Positions 44,969 through 55,554 of a stretch of 64,000 nt of DNA are shown piece by piece. The notes under the pieces were generated by a model. It saw only the letters and a list, made by a program, of their open reading frames with translations. It made no database searches and had not been told where the DNA came from. Both the position numbers and the translations under genes were made by a program. This DNA comes from Erinaceus europaeus (taxonomy: Eukaryota; Chordata; Mammalia; Eulipotyphla; Erinaceidae). Position 1 is the stretch's first letter. Every line of letters begins with the position of its first letter. Location of the stretch: positions 44,931,237 through 44,995,236 of the forward strand of contig NC_080185.1 of the NCBI RefSeq assembly GCF_950295315.1, written 5' to 3'.

Positions 44969-46844
44969 AGTCAACAACCATTTTATTGAGGTCTCTCTTC
45001 ACACCTGGTATTGTATATCAATGCTAGTCAGACAGGTGTGATCAGAATCACCAAGATATGACTAGAACTCTGATATTATGTCATTTCCTTCCTCTAATTA
45101 TAGTGGGAACTGCTATTAAAGAAAATGAAGAGAGATGGGGGCTAGGTAAGTTCTTTGTCTAGACACTGAATGAGCATTTCACTCGAATATGTAGAGGAAG
45201 AGACAAATAGTTGATGAAAAGGGCAAAGAAAGGGCTGGTTTGGCAAGACACAGCATTGATCATTTATGTTGGGCACTGCCCTTTAAGCTTCAAATGGCAA
45301 ATTATCAAAAAGTGATAGGTTGTTGACTGCAACTTGGCCAACTGCAATATCATTTGGCAGCTAGCCCCACTGATAATTAACCAAAGTCAGCAGCCAGCCA
45401 ATAAGAGATAATGCCCTTTCTTTAACTCAGGGGCTGCATAAGATGCTTCATACTTTTTTTTTTTGCCTGTTCTAGTAAAAAACAATCACATTCTTTTCAA
45501 CCTCTTCATACTTTTTTTTTTGCCTGTTCTAGTAAAAAACAATCACATTCTTTTCAACCTCATGAACCTATTTACTCTCCTTTGTTATCTTCTAGAATGA
45601 GGACTAAATGACTTCTTAGAGGTTTTATAAAGTATTTGAATCTTTATAGGATTCACTCTATGCACAAAGCCTGCTGATAATGTTTTCAGAATTTAAGTAA
45701 TACCCTGCTAATAAGCCTTATGCTGTAACATTGCCTGGTAAGTGATGAGCTTGAAGATAACTTGTCTCTAATTTTAGCTGTACTCCTATTCACCCTTACA
45801 AAAACGTTCATATACCCAAATATGTTCAACTGTATTTTAGCTTCTGCTGTCACTGGATTCTACTTTCTTGAGAGGGAGAAAATACTTGCCGACCTGTCCC
45901 CTGTATCAAAGAAATATTAACAAGACCAGAAACAGTTAAAGATACTCAAAATTAGCCTTGCATTTTTATAATCTCTTTGGGCTTTTACAGGAAGAAAATG
46001 CTGCCAATTAGGAGACAGTAGCAGCAAGAATAATTACCATGATCACACTCTGTAGAAATAACTCACTTGAATCTTATTCTCCCCCTTTCTTTCTGCTGAA
46101 CATGAAGCTTAACTACTATTTAGATAATGGACTTTGAGGGCTAAGGTGTCACGAAAGTGCCATTCAACCTACTCGTGTCTCAAATATTTAAAAATTCTCA
46201 AAGAAAATCTCAGCATGTTGATATAATGAGAGAAAATTGTGACATCAGCTTAGGGATTTTAGAAAATTAAGCTAACAGTATGCACTGACATAAGAACAGA
46301 GCATATGATAAGAAGATTCCATTGGGAGGCCACAGGAAGATAAACTTGTAGGCAACTGACAATGAAATCTTGTCAGATAACTGGGCCCCAGTTATTAATA
46401 ACTGGGCACCAAATCTCAAGAGAGGACCTAGAAATGATTCAATTATAAGAAACAAGATATGCCATGTTTACTGATTGTTATACTGTGTCTCACACCAGAG
46501 TAGACACTTGTTTTTCTCTGAAGATGCTCTCCATGTGGAAGCTAAACCAGATAAGTAATTTAGTGTATTCAGTTTTATGATAGAAGAGCAAAACAATATG
46601 GGAACTCATTGGAGGAAAGATAAAGCAGCATTGTAGTGAGTGTGACTAAGTTGATACCTGCTAAACAGGAATTATTGGAGATGTCAAAGAGTAAGAGGAA
46701 ACCCAGTCCTAAAGCACTTGATTTACCCTTTAATTGATTCCTATTCAAACCGGTCTGACATAGTGGTAAACTCTATATGTACTCTGAGCATTCTTCATAT
46801 TTAGATGTTATGACAACCAATTTTTAAGATATTAAGTTTATTCT
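44969..46844. other. Unique sequence with one tandem duplication
   Basis: About 1.9 kb without a recognised transposable element apart from the 57-bp tandem duplication at 45446. No coding signal. Confidence 0.45.
45446..45560. repeat. Tandem duplication of about 57 bp
   Basis: Two adjacent copies (45446-45503, 45504-45560) starting CTTCATACTTTTTT and ending TTCTTTTCAACCT. They differ only in T-run length, so the duplication is recent. Confidence 0.93.
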
Positions 46845-47352
46845 AATTTATTTTTAATTTTTTCTATTCTTTTAACAAGATCAACAAAACTGTAGGATAA
46901 GAGGGATACATTGCCTCATAATTCCCACCACCAGACTTCTCTATCCCATCCCTTCCATTGGAAGCTTCTATTTTTTATCCCTCTGGGAGTATGAATCAGG
47001 GATCATTATAGGGTGCAGGAAGTGGAAGGTCTGGATTCTATAATTGCTTTTCCACTGGACATGGGTGTTGGCAGGTCGATCCATACTCACAGCCTGTTTC
47101 TGTATCTTCCTAGTCAGCAGCATTCTGGAGAGGCAGGGATCCAGGAAAGTGGTGAGGTCGTCTTCCCAGGGAATTCATGTTGGCGTCATGGTAGCATCTG
47201 CAACTTGGTGGATTAAAAGCATTAAGATATAAAGCAGAGCAAAATATTTAATAAACCAGAATCTAAAGGTAAAAATAGAGCTGGTGAGGTTTGGGGTCTC
47301 CTTTTTGGAAAAAGCTAGGAAGTCTATTTTAGGTCTATTCCAAGGGGTCCAT

Positions 47353-47368
47353 GACCTTACTAATTTTT
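47353..47368. repeat. 16-bp target-site duplication, left
   Basis: GACCTTACTAATTTTT, repeated exactly at 47861-47876 on the far side of the composite insertion. Confidence 0.92.
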
Positions 47369-47379
47369 TTTTTCTTTTT

Positions 47380-47418
47380 AAAAAATTTTTATTATCTTTA
47401 TTTATTAGATACAGCAAG

Positions 47419-47455
<37 letters not shown>

Positions 47456-47574
47456 CTCAACACTGCTTTACTACTCTCAAAGCTTTCCCCCTGCAGGTGG
47501 GGACTGGGGCCTCAACCCAGGTCCTTGTGCACCGGAGCCTGTGCACTCAACCAGGTACACCCTAGTCCAGCCCC
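47380..47574 (-). mobile_element. SINE B within composite insertion
   Basis: Reverse: (GA)n at 47424-47453, AAAGCTTTCCCCCTGCAGGT, CCTAGTCCAGCCCC head. Confidence 0.88.
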
Positions 47575-47579
47575 TAAAA

Positions 47580-47715
47580 TTCTTATTTATTTATTTTTAC
47601 CAGAGTACTGCTCAGCTCTGGCTTCAGGTAGTGGAGGAAATCGAACCTGGGAGCTCAGAGCCTCAGGCATCAGAGTCCTTTGAGGTAATCATTATTCTAT
47701 CTCCCATACCACACA
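47580..47715 (-). mobile_element. SINE C within composite insertion
   Basis: Reverse: TTATTTATTTATTTTTACCAG, AGTACTGCTCAGCTCTGGC, AAATCGAACCTGGGAGCTC, ATCTCCCATACC. Confidence 0.85.
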
Positions 47716-48101
47716 TAACTTCTATCATGTAAATTAATTGTAATGAGGCAAGTACAAAAGCAGCATAATCTATGTAGCCCCAAGGTAGGTCAACAGCGTC
47801 CTTGTAATTAGAGTTGAGAGACTGTCTTGTCCTACTTTATAGATTATTCCTCCAGAGCTGGACCTTACTAATTTTTACCTGATCCTGACAGCTAACATGC
47901 AGGTGGGCTAAAGGTATTGTTTGGAGAAGATGGTTTCAGAGTTGGAAATAGGACCAGAAAGTTGGATGAGGGAAGAGAGTAGCTCCCAGATATGCTAACC
48001 ATTTTTTCCCCTGTGAGGTACAAAACCACTGTGTGCTTATACAAAGAAAAATAATCTTATGGGTTTCCTCCCCATGCTTTTAATTAAAATCAAACCAATC
48101 T

Positions 48102-48448
48102 TGGGGGTCGGGCAATAGAGCAGCGGGTTAAGCACACATGGTGCAAAGCTCAAGGACCGGTGTAAGGATCCCAGTTCGAGCCCCTGGCTCCCCACCTGCA
48201 GGGGAGTCTCTTCACAGGTGGTGAAGCAGGTCTGCAGGTGTCTTTCTCTCACCCTCTCTGTCTTCTCCTCTCTCTATTTCTCTCTGTCCTATCCAAAATC
48301 AATGACATCAATAGCAAGGATAATAATAACCACAACCATGATAAATCAACTAGGGTAACAAAAGGGGAAAAATGGCCTCCAGGAGCAGTGGATTCGTGGT
48401 GCAGGCACCACACCCCAGCAATAACCCTGGAGGAGGTAAAAAAAAAAT
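48102..48448 (+). mobile_element. SINE A, long form with 3' module
   Basis: Head TGGGGGTCGGGCAATAGAGC, full core and body. It then has the 3' module GGGAAAAATGGCCTCCAGGA, GCACCACACCCCAGCAATAA and a poly-A tail. This is the clearest plus-strand example of the long form. Confidence 0.92.
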
Positions 48449-48579
48449 AAACAGTCTTTCTCCAGATATATGTGTGTGACAGAGTGATAAAGCTCACTTG
48501 TGTGTTATTTTCCCTCTCTTGTCACAATTCTGATAATTGAATGAACTTGGAATATTGTCATTTGTAATATCATCTTATG

Positions 48580-48715
48580 ACCAGAGAGGTGGCTTAGTAG
48601 TAGAACATGCCTTGTGACCATGAGGGCCTGTGGTCATTCCCTTGTATTGAATATGCCAGAGTGATGATTTGGTTCTCTTTCTCTCATTAATAAGTTAATT
48701 AATTAACTAGCAAAA
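48580..48715 (+). mobile_element. SINE D-like
   Basis: GAGAGGTGGCTTAGTAGTAG, CATGAGGGCCTGTGGTC and a TCTCATTAATAAGTTAATTA tail. Confidence 0.65.
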
Positions 48716-50150
48716 CTATATACTTTCCTTTAAGTTTATCTGCTTTTCCTTGTAGGGATACTGAACTTGTTCCTGAGCCTTTATAGTTCTGAAAAGTAGA
48801 ATTTAGAATGAAACTTTGTTGGATTCAACTTCAACGCTTTTCATTGAACTTCCTCATGGAAGACCTGCATGTTGTATATTGCTTCATCTCATAAGGCAAC
48901 AAACATGTTTGACTCCGTTTTAAAGGCTGAGTCACTAGGGCTAGTGATGACTCAGTTACTATACCAGTTGGTTCACTGAAAAGTTAACCTTTCCCCTCTT
49001 TCTAGCTAACAAGTAATTTATGGGGGTGGTATTTTGGCACTATATGTATATGGAGTTCCCAAGCAAATTATGACCCCAAAGTTTTTGTTTCCCTTGATGG
49101 TTTTTGCCCACATCAGTTACTTTTCAATGAGGATATATAGGTGCCTATACTTATACACTTTGAAGGGACACTGTGGTGTTGCTCAATTATTCCTTGGTTC
49201 AGAAATTTATGCACTTGTATCGGATTATAAATGGGTACAACTAATATTTTTATTTTTCATTTAATTGATCAGCCAACTACCTTTTCTGATCACTATAGAT
49301 TGTACTACAAAACCCAGGGTCAGTTGGTAAATACGTAGTCATTAAGTGATTTTATATATGACCCAAGCCTTTACTTGAGGATAATCTTGTTCAATAAGTA
49401 AGATTCTTGAGAGGCGGCTAGAAAGTTAACTTTCATGGATTGCCAGTGCTTTGAAGGATTTCTGGAGAAAGGAGGTTATAAGTTTAGGTCAGAGCTGGAT
49501 GAGAGTGAGATTTCATGCTAAATCTGAGAGTGTTACATGGTCATGGTCACAAGCTTTTAGAGGTGGAGAGGTAAAGAGAATGACGCCTGCCAATTATGAT
49601 AAGCAGACAGGAGTGGTGAAGGTTACCCAAGAATGAGTGTTTCTATGTCTGACAAAGGTTTCTACTATTGAGCAGCAGCCGATTGTGACGTCAAATGTGA
49701 TTCAAGTGTTGTCAGATCTGAAATCCAAGGCGGGGGGAGTTCAATAAAGCTACATTTCTGTAATATCATATGAAGCCAAACAATTTTATATTGGACTCTA
49801 CGAGTTAATCGCATACACATGGAAAAGCACAGACCTATTCTTGGTCATCATTTGGCTTGTGAATCAAGATTTTGTGTAACTCAATGAAAGTCTTTAAATG
49901 CCTGCTTACTAAATTCAGAAACTTGATGGGTAGGGTAGATCTTGTGGTGTTTCACTTTGTGTAGAGAGAAGAAGCAGGTTCCAGAGACCATTGTAACACA
50001 GAATACTTTTCAGTCAATTCTGATCTTGATTAAATGCCTTCATGTTTTGGTGCCCTGCTTCCTAATTGGATTTTAACCACTATGACTAAGCACTATATCT
50101 TCCTCTTAGCAAGCATTTTTTTTTCTTTTTTACACAACAGTACTCTTCAT
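48716..50150. other. Unique sequence
   Basis: About 1.4 kb without a recognised repeat. Open frames do not exceed 76 codons. Confidence 0.42.
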
Positions 50151-50160
50151 ATACTAGCTT

Positions 50161-50513
50161 TTTTTTTTTTTTTCTCTCTCTCCAGGGTTATTGCTGGGCT
50201 TGATGCCTGCACCATGAATCCACCACTCCTGGAGGCCATTTTTCCCCCTTTTGTTGCCCTTGTTGTAGCCTCGTTGTGGTTATTATTATTGCCATTGTTG
50301 ATGCCGTTCGTTGTTGGATAGGACAGAGAGAAATGGAGAGAAGAGGGGAAGACAGAGAGGGTGAGAGAAAGATAGACACCTGCAGACCTGCTTCACTGCC
50401 TGTGAAGCGACTCCCCTGCAGGTGGGGAGCCTGGGGCTCGAATCGGGATCCTTAAGCTGGTCCTTGCGCTTTGCGCCACGTGCGCTCAACCCACTGCGCC
50501 ACCACCCGACCCC
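50161..50513 (-). mobile_element. SINE A, long form with 3' module
   Basis: Reverse: CCAGGGTTATTGCTGGGCTT module, TTGTTGGATAGGACAGAGAG, ACTCCCCTGCAGGTGGGGAG and CGCCACCACCCGACCCC. Both box regions look close to consensus. Target duplication TATACTAGCTTTTT around 50150-50163 and 50514-50527. Among the least diverged copies here. Confidence 0.93.
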
Positions 50514-50870
50514 GTATACTAGCTTTTTAACAAGTAAAGACATATTGCAACAATGATGAAGCTGACAGTGATGGCTTCAATCCAATAAAATCCAGGTAGG
50601 TTATGCCAGGTTCTCATCATAGATAAGTGAGAATGATGACTTTTGCACATAGCATAAAATACTGCAGACTTCATCTGGAAACTGATTTTGCCATTTAATG
50701 TTATTTTCAACAAAGTATTCATAAAATTCATGGCTGCAGCTGTTCCACATTATTATGTTCTCTCTTGCAAATTTTCTTAACTGAAAGTCATTCTTCATTT
50801 TTATGTTGTAATATTTAAGAGAGTAATGAATGATTAAGGTAATCAGGAATGCATGAAGTTGAGGAGAAGC

Positions 50871-50872
<2 letters not shown>

Positions 50873-50929
<57 letters not shown>
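50873..50929. repeat. (AT)n microsatellite
   Basis: Perfect AT tract of about 57 bp. Confidence 0.95.
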
Positions 50930-50931
<2 letters not shown>

Positions 50932-51143
50932 TAGTCATATTTGAAGAGTAGTACTTAAATGATAGTGCACTAACTCATAATATCAAGGAAATTTATATAA
51001 TATTCCTGGTCCAGCTCCATTTTCTGGAAAAATAAGTTCTTTAATATGTCACATTTATCACGCAACTTCCAAAGTCACAAATCTAATCTAGAAATGGAAA
51101 TTTTTTCTTCAACTTTTCTCCTAGGCATAAACAATAAATCTCT

Positions 51144-51180
51144 TTGTCTCTCTCTCTCTCTCTCTCTCTCCCTCCCTCTA
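51144..51180. repeat. (TC)n microsatellite
   Basis: TC dinucleotide run grading into CCCTCCCTC; possibly the body of a lost SINE. Confidence 0.88.
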
Positions 51181-51440
51181 TCTTTCTCTCCTTACCTACA
51201 GACAGAAAGGCACAAAAAAAGAGAGTTTAAGTAGATAGGTGAATATGATATTTACAACCTTGAGCTAGAATGACTCTTTATATGAGTAGTTCATTAACCC
51301 GGAGGATTGAGTTTGTAATTATAGCATTTCAGCAAAATATTTTACATTAGTAAATCTACTTCTAATTGTGTTCTATGTGCCAAGATTGTAATACCTGTTT
51401 TAATATCAAAAATCTGATTATTGTCTCACATTGTCATTAA

Positions 51441-52420
51441 AACCTGGCCAGGAAGACCCTTCTCTCCACCGTCGTTGGTCCTCTCCATCAGGAACAGCAT
51501 CATGAATCCACTTGTAGGCCTGTCTGGGACCTTGCCCTCAATGTGGAACAACAATGGTAGGGACTGCCCCACTCTCTGAAGGGAGACTGAGTCAACATAC
51601 TCTGCCACTTGAAGAAGACTGGTCCTGAAATGAGTGCAGACTAGAATGTTCCTAGCTATGACCACAGAATGTGAGCTGCAATCTATAAGGATGGAGAGGT
51701 TACACAGGCTTCTGTGCTTAATATGGGTCCCAGGTCAGGTCAATGGGAGTTATAGTTAATGGTATTTATATACATTTCCCATATTTGGGAGCTACTCTCT
51801 TCTCTGGTCTAGCTGTCTAGTCTTATTTCCAACTCTGACACAGTCTTCCCAGACAATACCTTTAGCCTACCTGCATGTTAGCTGTCAGGATCAGGTGAAA
51901 ATTAGTAAAGTCGTGGACCCCTTGGAATATACCTAAAATAGACTTCCTAGTTTTTTCCAAAAAGGAAACTTCAAATCTCACCAGCTCTATTTTTACCTTT
52001 AGGTTCTGGTTTATTAAACCATTTGTTCTTCTTTATATCTTAATGCTTTTAATCCACCAAGTTGCAGATATTACCCTGATGCCAACCTGACCTCCCTGGG
52101 CAGACAACTTCACAATGTCCTGGATCCCTGCCTCTCCAGAACCCTGCCGCACTAGGGAAAGATAGAAACAGGCTGGGAGTATGGATTGACCTGTCAATGC
52201 CTATGTTCAGCAGAGAAGCAGTTATAGAAGCCAGGCCTTCCACCTTCTCTACCCCATAGCGATCTTGGGTCCATACTCTCAGAGGGATAAAGAAAAGGAA
52301 AGCTTCAAATGGATGGGGATAAAATGTGGAACTCTGATGGTGGGAATTGTGTGAAATTGTATCCCTTTTATCCAGTGGAGTTGTTGATTATGATTAAACC
52401 ATTTAAAAATAAACTGCCCA
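51441..52420 (+). mobile_element. L1 long-3'UTR end, 5'-truncated
   Basis: Forward: CCTCTCCATCAGGAACAGC, TTGGGAGCTACTCTCTTC, CAGGCTGGGAGTATGGATTG, GGTGGGAATTGTGTG. It ends with a degraded tail (TTAAAAATAAACTG). Confidence 0.78.
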
Positions 52421-52424
52421 GGAA

Positions 52425-52480
52425 AATAGTAGTATATTAACATATAACATATAAATAGTACTATATTAACATATAAGGCA
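52425..52480. repeat. Imperfect short tandem duplication
   Basis: AATAGTAGTATATTAACATA followed by AATAGTACTATATTAACATA, about 27 bp apart. Confidence 0.7.
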
Positions 52481-52798
52481 ACTAAGTCTTACTGCAATTT
52501 TTCCAGTGATACACATCTAACTAGTCCTAAACTGGAATTTGTACCTGAGTCCACTGTAAAGATTACTCTCTTGGTAGGCTGGGAGTATGGATCGACCTGT
52601 CAATGCCCATGTACAGCCGGGAAGCAATTAAAGAAGCCAGACCTTCTACCTTCTGCATTCCACAATGACCTTGGGTCCATACTCCCAGAGGGTTAAAGAA
52701 TAGGAAAACTATCAAGGGGGAGGATGGGATACGGAGTTCTGGTGGTGGGAAATGTGTGGAGTTCTACCCCTCTTATCCTTTGGTTTTTATCAGTGTTC

Positions 52799-52804
52799 CC
52801 TTTT
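52799..52804. repeat. 6-bp ERV target duplication, left
   Basis: CCTTTT, repeated at 55089-55094. A 6-bp duplication is what class II (betaretrovirus-like) integrases leave. Confidence 0.8.
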
Positions 52805-53145
52805 TGTTGTTAATATTTTTCGGCTCTGGCCGGGCGGGTTAGCTTCACAGGCGGGTAACAGAGACGTGGAGACAACGGCTGGGCAGGGAAGCTGTATTTC
52901 TTTATTCAGGAAAAATGATTCATAAACTAAGACAAACTAATCACCAAACAGAACTCTACTGTCTCTTTGTGGCGGAGCAAGCACTCTCTCTTACTCTAGA
53001 ACCCAGGAACCCTCTCTCTTCCTCTGCAACTCTGGAACTCTGGCGGGTTTCCTTGGGGTGGGGCCAAGCAGGCCCGCAAAATTAGCAGGCCTGATCTAAT
53101 TCTCTTGGCGGGGGAGAACTAGAGCCCAATGTAAAGCATACAACA
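52805..53145 (-). mobile_element. ERV 3' LTR
   Basis: Minus strand TGTTGTATGC...TTAACAACA, with TG...CA ends and inverted TGTTG/CAACA termini. Polyadenylation signal in CTGAATAAAGAAATACAG. It carries a 20-bp stretch (around 53010-53035) absent from the other LTR. Confidence 0.88.
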
Positions 53146-53163
53146 ATTCCCCCTTTTCTTTTA
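53146..53163 (-). other. ERV polypurine tract
   Basis: Minus-strand TTAAAAGAAAAGGGGGAAT immediately before the 3' LTR; it is the plus-strand primer site and sets the orientation. Confidence 0.85.
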
Positions 53164-53844
53164 ACTAAATGGCTACAGTATCAAGGGTGTGGGGTGAACA
53201 GAAACATATATCATACAGGCATTTTTAAAAAAGAAACTGGCACAAACATGGAGAAGCATGCAAGCAAATAACAAGAACCAGCGTGTTGCCAAGGGAAGGC
53301 CTGAGGGGGCCATATCTGCCTCTGTGGGCTAAACTTTATCAGCTTAAAAAAACATTTCTTGCCTCTGGGGGGCGTACTTTCTTTGTCGGGCATTTGCATG
53401 GGGGTGGGGAATGGCCTAGAGTCCCAAAGGCAGCTGGCTGCAATTTACTTACTATGAAACAAAACTTGTTATTAGCATATCTACTGCATGATCCAACGTT
53501 TCTAGTAGAGAAGGAATTTGAGACTTTTACATATCAACAACGTCTTTTAACCTTTTGTTACACCCATTCAAGATGGAGTCAGGAAAGGAAACCTCAGGCA
53601 TGAGAATAATTAGCATAGCCATTGTGCGATCTACCATTTCTAATAGAGAAGGTAATGGAGAGTTTTACATATCAACAAGTCTATTTAACCTTTTGTTTAG
53701 ACCAACTTAGTTAAAATATATTGCTTGTTAACTAATTTTTACCTTAGACTTTAAATGTAAGTTAATTTTATCTTTATGAGAATTACGTTGAAAACCTTTT
53801 TCATTTAACTTTGACTAGTAAGAATTTAGCCTTAAAGTTACTGT

Positions 53845-54696
53845 TTACCAAACTTTAAACATATACATAAACATGGTCATTAATACACAAGGAGAGAAAC
53901 CTTTGTTATGAAGGCATGTCATTTTAAACACGAATTTAAATCTGTACTGTCTTAGTTGTTGGGGGGGTTCACCATCTGGAGGTGGCTTCCCGCGCAGCTT
54001 TACTTCTAGGAATTGCAGGTTGTGATCTCTGCACGAATCTCTGCGTACTCCAGCTTGTCTGCCTTCAGACTGGACCAGCGGCTGGAGATCTCGTGTGCCC
54101 AGTTTCGGCAGGGAGTCTGGGGGTCCGGGAGGCCCGGAATGGTTCCAGAATTTATAGCAAGAGGGCAGGCGGGCCAGTTTTGTAGAAGGTGTGGGCCTAG
54201 GTGCCCAGGGGTGGTGGCCATGATAGGCCGCCGCAGCCCTTCCCCATGGCCCTGCCATGTCTGCTGCCCTGCTCGCAGTGGCCGAGCAGCGTGGAGGGAT
54301 CACGCATCCAGTGCCCTGTGCCACGCGGTGGAGAGCCGGCTCCTGTGGGCTGGCCTCGGGCTCTTGCGTGTTGGCCTCGGGCTCTAGCGTGTTGGCATTG
54401 GGCTCTTGTGTGGTAGCATCGGGCTCTTGCAGGCTGCGGGGCTGCGGGGCTGCAGGCGCGGTGCGTGGGGTTGTCTGGGCGCAGCCGGCTGGCTGGCTGT
54501 TTAACCAGGTGGAAACGGCAGCTCCGCGCCTCGCCTCCCTCCCGCTGGCTCTTCCTGCTGGCTGTTCTGAGTTCGCCCGAGCGAGTGGAAACCACAGAGT
54601 GGTCCAGAGATAAATGTTCCAGAAACAGCAAAACAGTCTCATGAAGAAAGAGCAGAGGCCTTTGGAGATCTCTTCACAAGCAGAAGAGAAGGCCAT
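53845..54696 (-). CDS. Open frame of 283 codons in the provirus, unknown product
   Basis: The ATG lies 70 nt after the 5' LTR and about 50 nt after the PBS, where gag would normally start. I do not recognise the protein. Residues 14-40 are strongly hydrophobic and aromatic (LCSFFMRLFCCFWNIYLW) and end in an ARA-NS context like a signal-peptide cleavage site. Residues 91-120 are four 7-residue repeats starting EP (EPDATTQ, EPNANTL and so on). The middle is Pro/Ala/Arg-rich with one NHS sequon at 185. The last 17 residues (FSPCVLMTMFMYMFKVW) are hydrophobic but come from AT-rich DNA. The DNA under residues 40-240 is GC- and CpG-rich, unlike the surroundings, which suggests acquired sequence. 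GC-rich DNA is also stop-poor: both strands are open here, so translation is unproven. Confidence 0.4.
   Translation of the reverse strand: MAFSSACEEISKGLCSFFMRLFCCFWNIYLWTTLWFPLARANSEQPAGRASGREARRGAAVSTWLNSQPAGCAQTTPRTAPAAPQPRSLQEPDATTQEPNANTLEPEANTQEPEASPQEPALHRVAQGTGCVIPPRCSATASRAADMAGPWGRAAAAYHGHHPWAPRPTPSTKLARLPSCYKFWNHSGPPGPPDSLPKLGTRDLQPLVQSEGRQAGVRRDSCRDHNLQFLEVKLRGKPPPDGEPPQQLRQYRFKFVFKMTCLHNKGFSPCVLMTMFMYMFKVW
54338..54439. repeat. 21-bp minisatellite inside the ERV frame
   Basis: About 4.5 units starting GGCTCTTGCGTGTTGGCCTC on the plus strand. The period is a multiple of three, so the minus-strand reading frame is kept. Confidence 0.85.
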
Positions 54697-54746
54697 AGTA
54701 CATAGGTAGCCAAATTGTCTTTACTTATCTGAGAGAGGTGCAGGTC

Positions 54747-54764
54747 AGGTCCACGTGGGCGCCA
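54747..54764 (-). other. ERV primer-binding site
   Basis: Minus strand TGGCGCCCACGTGGACCT begins two bases after the 5' LTR. It resembles the tRNA-Lys(1,2) PBS used by betaretroviruses (TGGCGCCCAACGTGGGGC from general knowledge), with one missing base and a mismatch. Confidence 0.75.
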
Positions 54765-54766
54765 TT

Positions 54767-55088
54767 TGTTGTTAAAATTTCGGTGGCTCTAGCCGGGCGG
54801 GCTAGCTTCACGGTGGTGAACAGAGACGTGGAGACAACGGCTGGGCAGGGAATCTGTATTTCTTTATTCAGGAACAACGATTCATAAACTAAGACAAACT
54901 AATCACCAAACAGAACTCTGCTGTCTCTTTGCGGCAGCACAAGCACTCTCTCTTACTCTCGAACTCAGGAACTCTGGAACTCTGGTGGGGTTCCTTCGGG
55001 GCGGGGCCAAGCAGGCCCGTGAAACTAACTGGACTGATCTAATTCTCTCGGTCGGGGAGAACTAGAACCCAATGTAAAGCATACAACA
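54767..55088 (-). mobile_element. ERV 5' LTR
   Basis: Minus strand TGTTGTATGC...TTTTAACAACA. It matches the other LTR along its whole length, including CTGAATAAAGAAATACAG and GTCTCCACGTCTCTG. Confidence 0.88.
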
Positions 55089-55118
55089 CCTTTTTATAAA
55101 TAAAAGTTAAATATATAT

Positions 55119-55554
55119 ACATATTTAAAAATTGTCCTTATGAAAACAAGGTCCTTGTATCCTTCTTGTCCAGATACATAATTAACTTTCAGCCAACATA
55201 TTTATCAATTTTGCCTTGGGAATCACATGTTATGTAACCACAATGGCTTCATACCTTAGAAGTTTAAAAAATGAAAAAGTGAAACCATTGCTTAAGTTTT
55301 GGCTTTGGTTAGTTGACTAGATGCTTCTTTCTCCTTGTCATGGGAGGCAGGAGCATTTAACTCATTTCCTATTTCAATGATCATATGGTTGCCTTTTTAG
55401 CATAACTACATGTATGAGGGCTTCCCTTCAACCCCACCACAATGTACCTCCCCTGTTGGAATTTGAAACTTAAAAGGGACTTAGGGCTGAGGTGCATAAA
55501 GGATTGACTGTGGAGTGCTGAGAAAGGGTTTAAACAATTAGAGGCTCTCTTCTG
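55119..55554. other. Unique sequence
   Basis: No repeat family recognised. Confidence 0.4.

Larger units (their letters stand above)
47369..47860 (-). mobile_element. Composite retroinsertion: unique part + SINE C + SINE B
   Basis: A 492-bp unit bounded by a perfect 16-bp duplication. Read on the minus strand it holds about 145 bp of non-repeat sequence (47716-47860), a SINE C (47580-47715) and a SINE B (47380-47574) with an A-rich tail. All three moved together in one event. It looks like reverse transcription of a longer transcript whose 3' part contained the two SINEs. Confidence 0.8.
46845..48000 (-). mobile_element. L1 long-3'UTR end, split by composite insertion
   Basis: Reverse copy in two pieces, 46845-47368 and 47861-48000. 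Its halves (GGGAGTATGAATCAGGGATC; CCTGATCCTGACAGCTAAC) join perfectly across the insertion at 47369-47860. Confidence 0.82.
50528..51440. other. Unique sequence with microsatellites
   Basis: Contains the (AT)n at 50873 and (TC)n at 51144; otherwise no recognised repeat. Minus-strand frames of 65-70 codons overlap each other without domains. Confidence 0.4.
52805..55088 (-). mobile_element. Minimal class II (ERVK-like) provirus
   Basis: Two LTRs in the same orientation (52805-53145, 341 bp; 54767-55088, 322 bp) enclose only 1621 bp. On the minus strand the order is LTR, a 2-nt gap, a PBS, an open frame of 283 codons, a 3' region, a PPT and LTR. A 6-bp target duplication flanks it. No gag, protease, polymerase or recognisable env is present, so it is deleted or non-autonomous. 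The LTRs differ at roughly 30 positions plus indels by eye, so the insertion is not recent or the LTRs have recombined. Confidence 0.88.
52576..55118 (+). mobile_element. L1 3'UTR end, split by ERV
   Basis: A short forward copy (AGGCTGGGAGTATGGATCG to TTATCCTTTGG, 52576-52804). Its tail (TATAAATAAAAG, 55095-55118) continues after the provirus. The provirus therefore inserted about ten bases before the L1 poly-A tail. Confidence 0.8.

Noticed and set aside
54257..54613. Plus-strand frames of 118-124 codons and a second minus frame of 144 codons over the ERV interior
   Set aside because: Shadows of the GC-rich, stop-poor segment. They run against or out of frame with the LTR-PBS order and the best-placed ATG.
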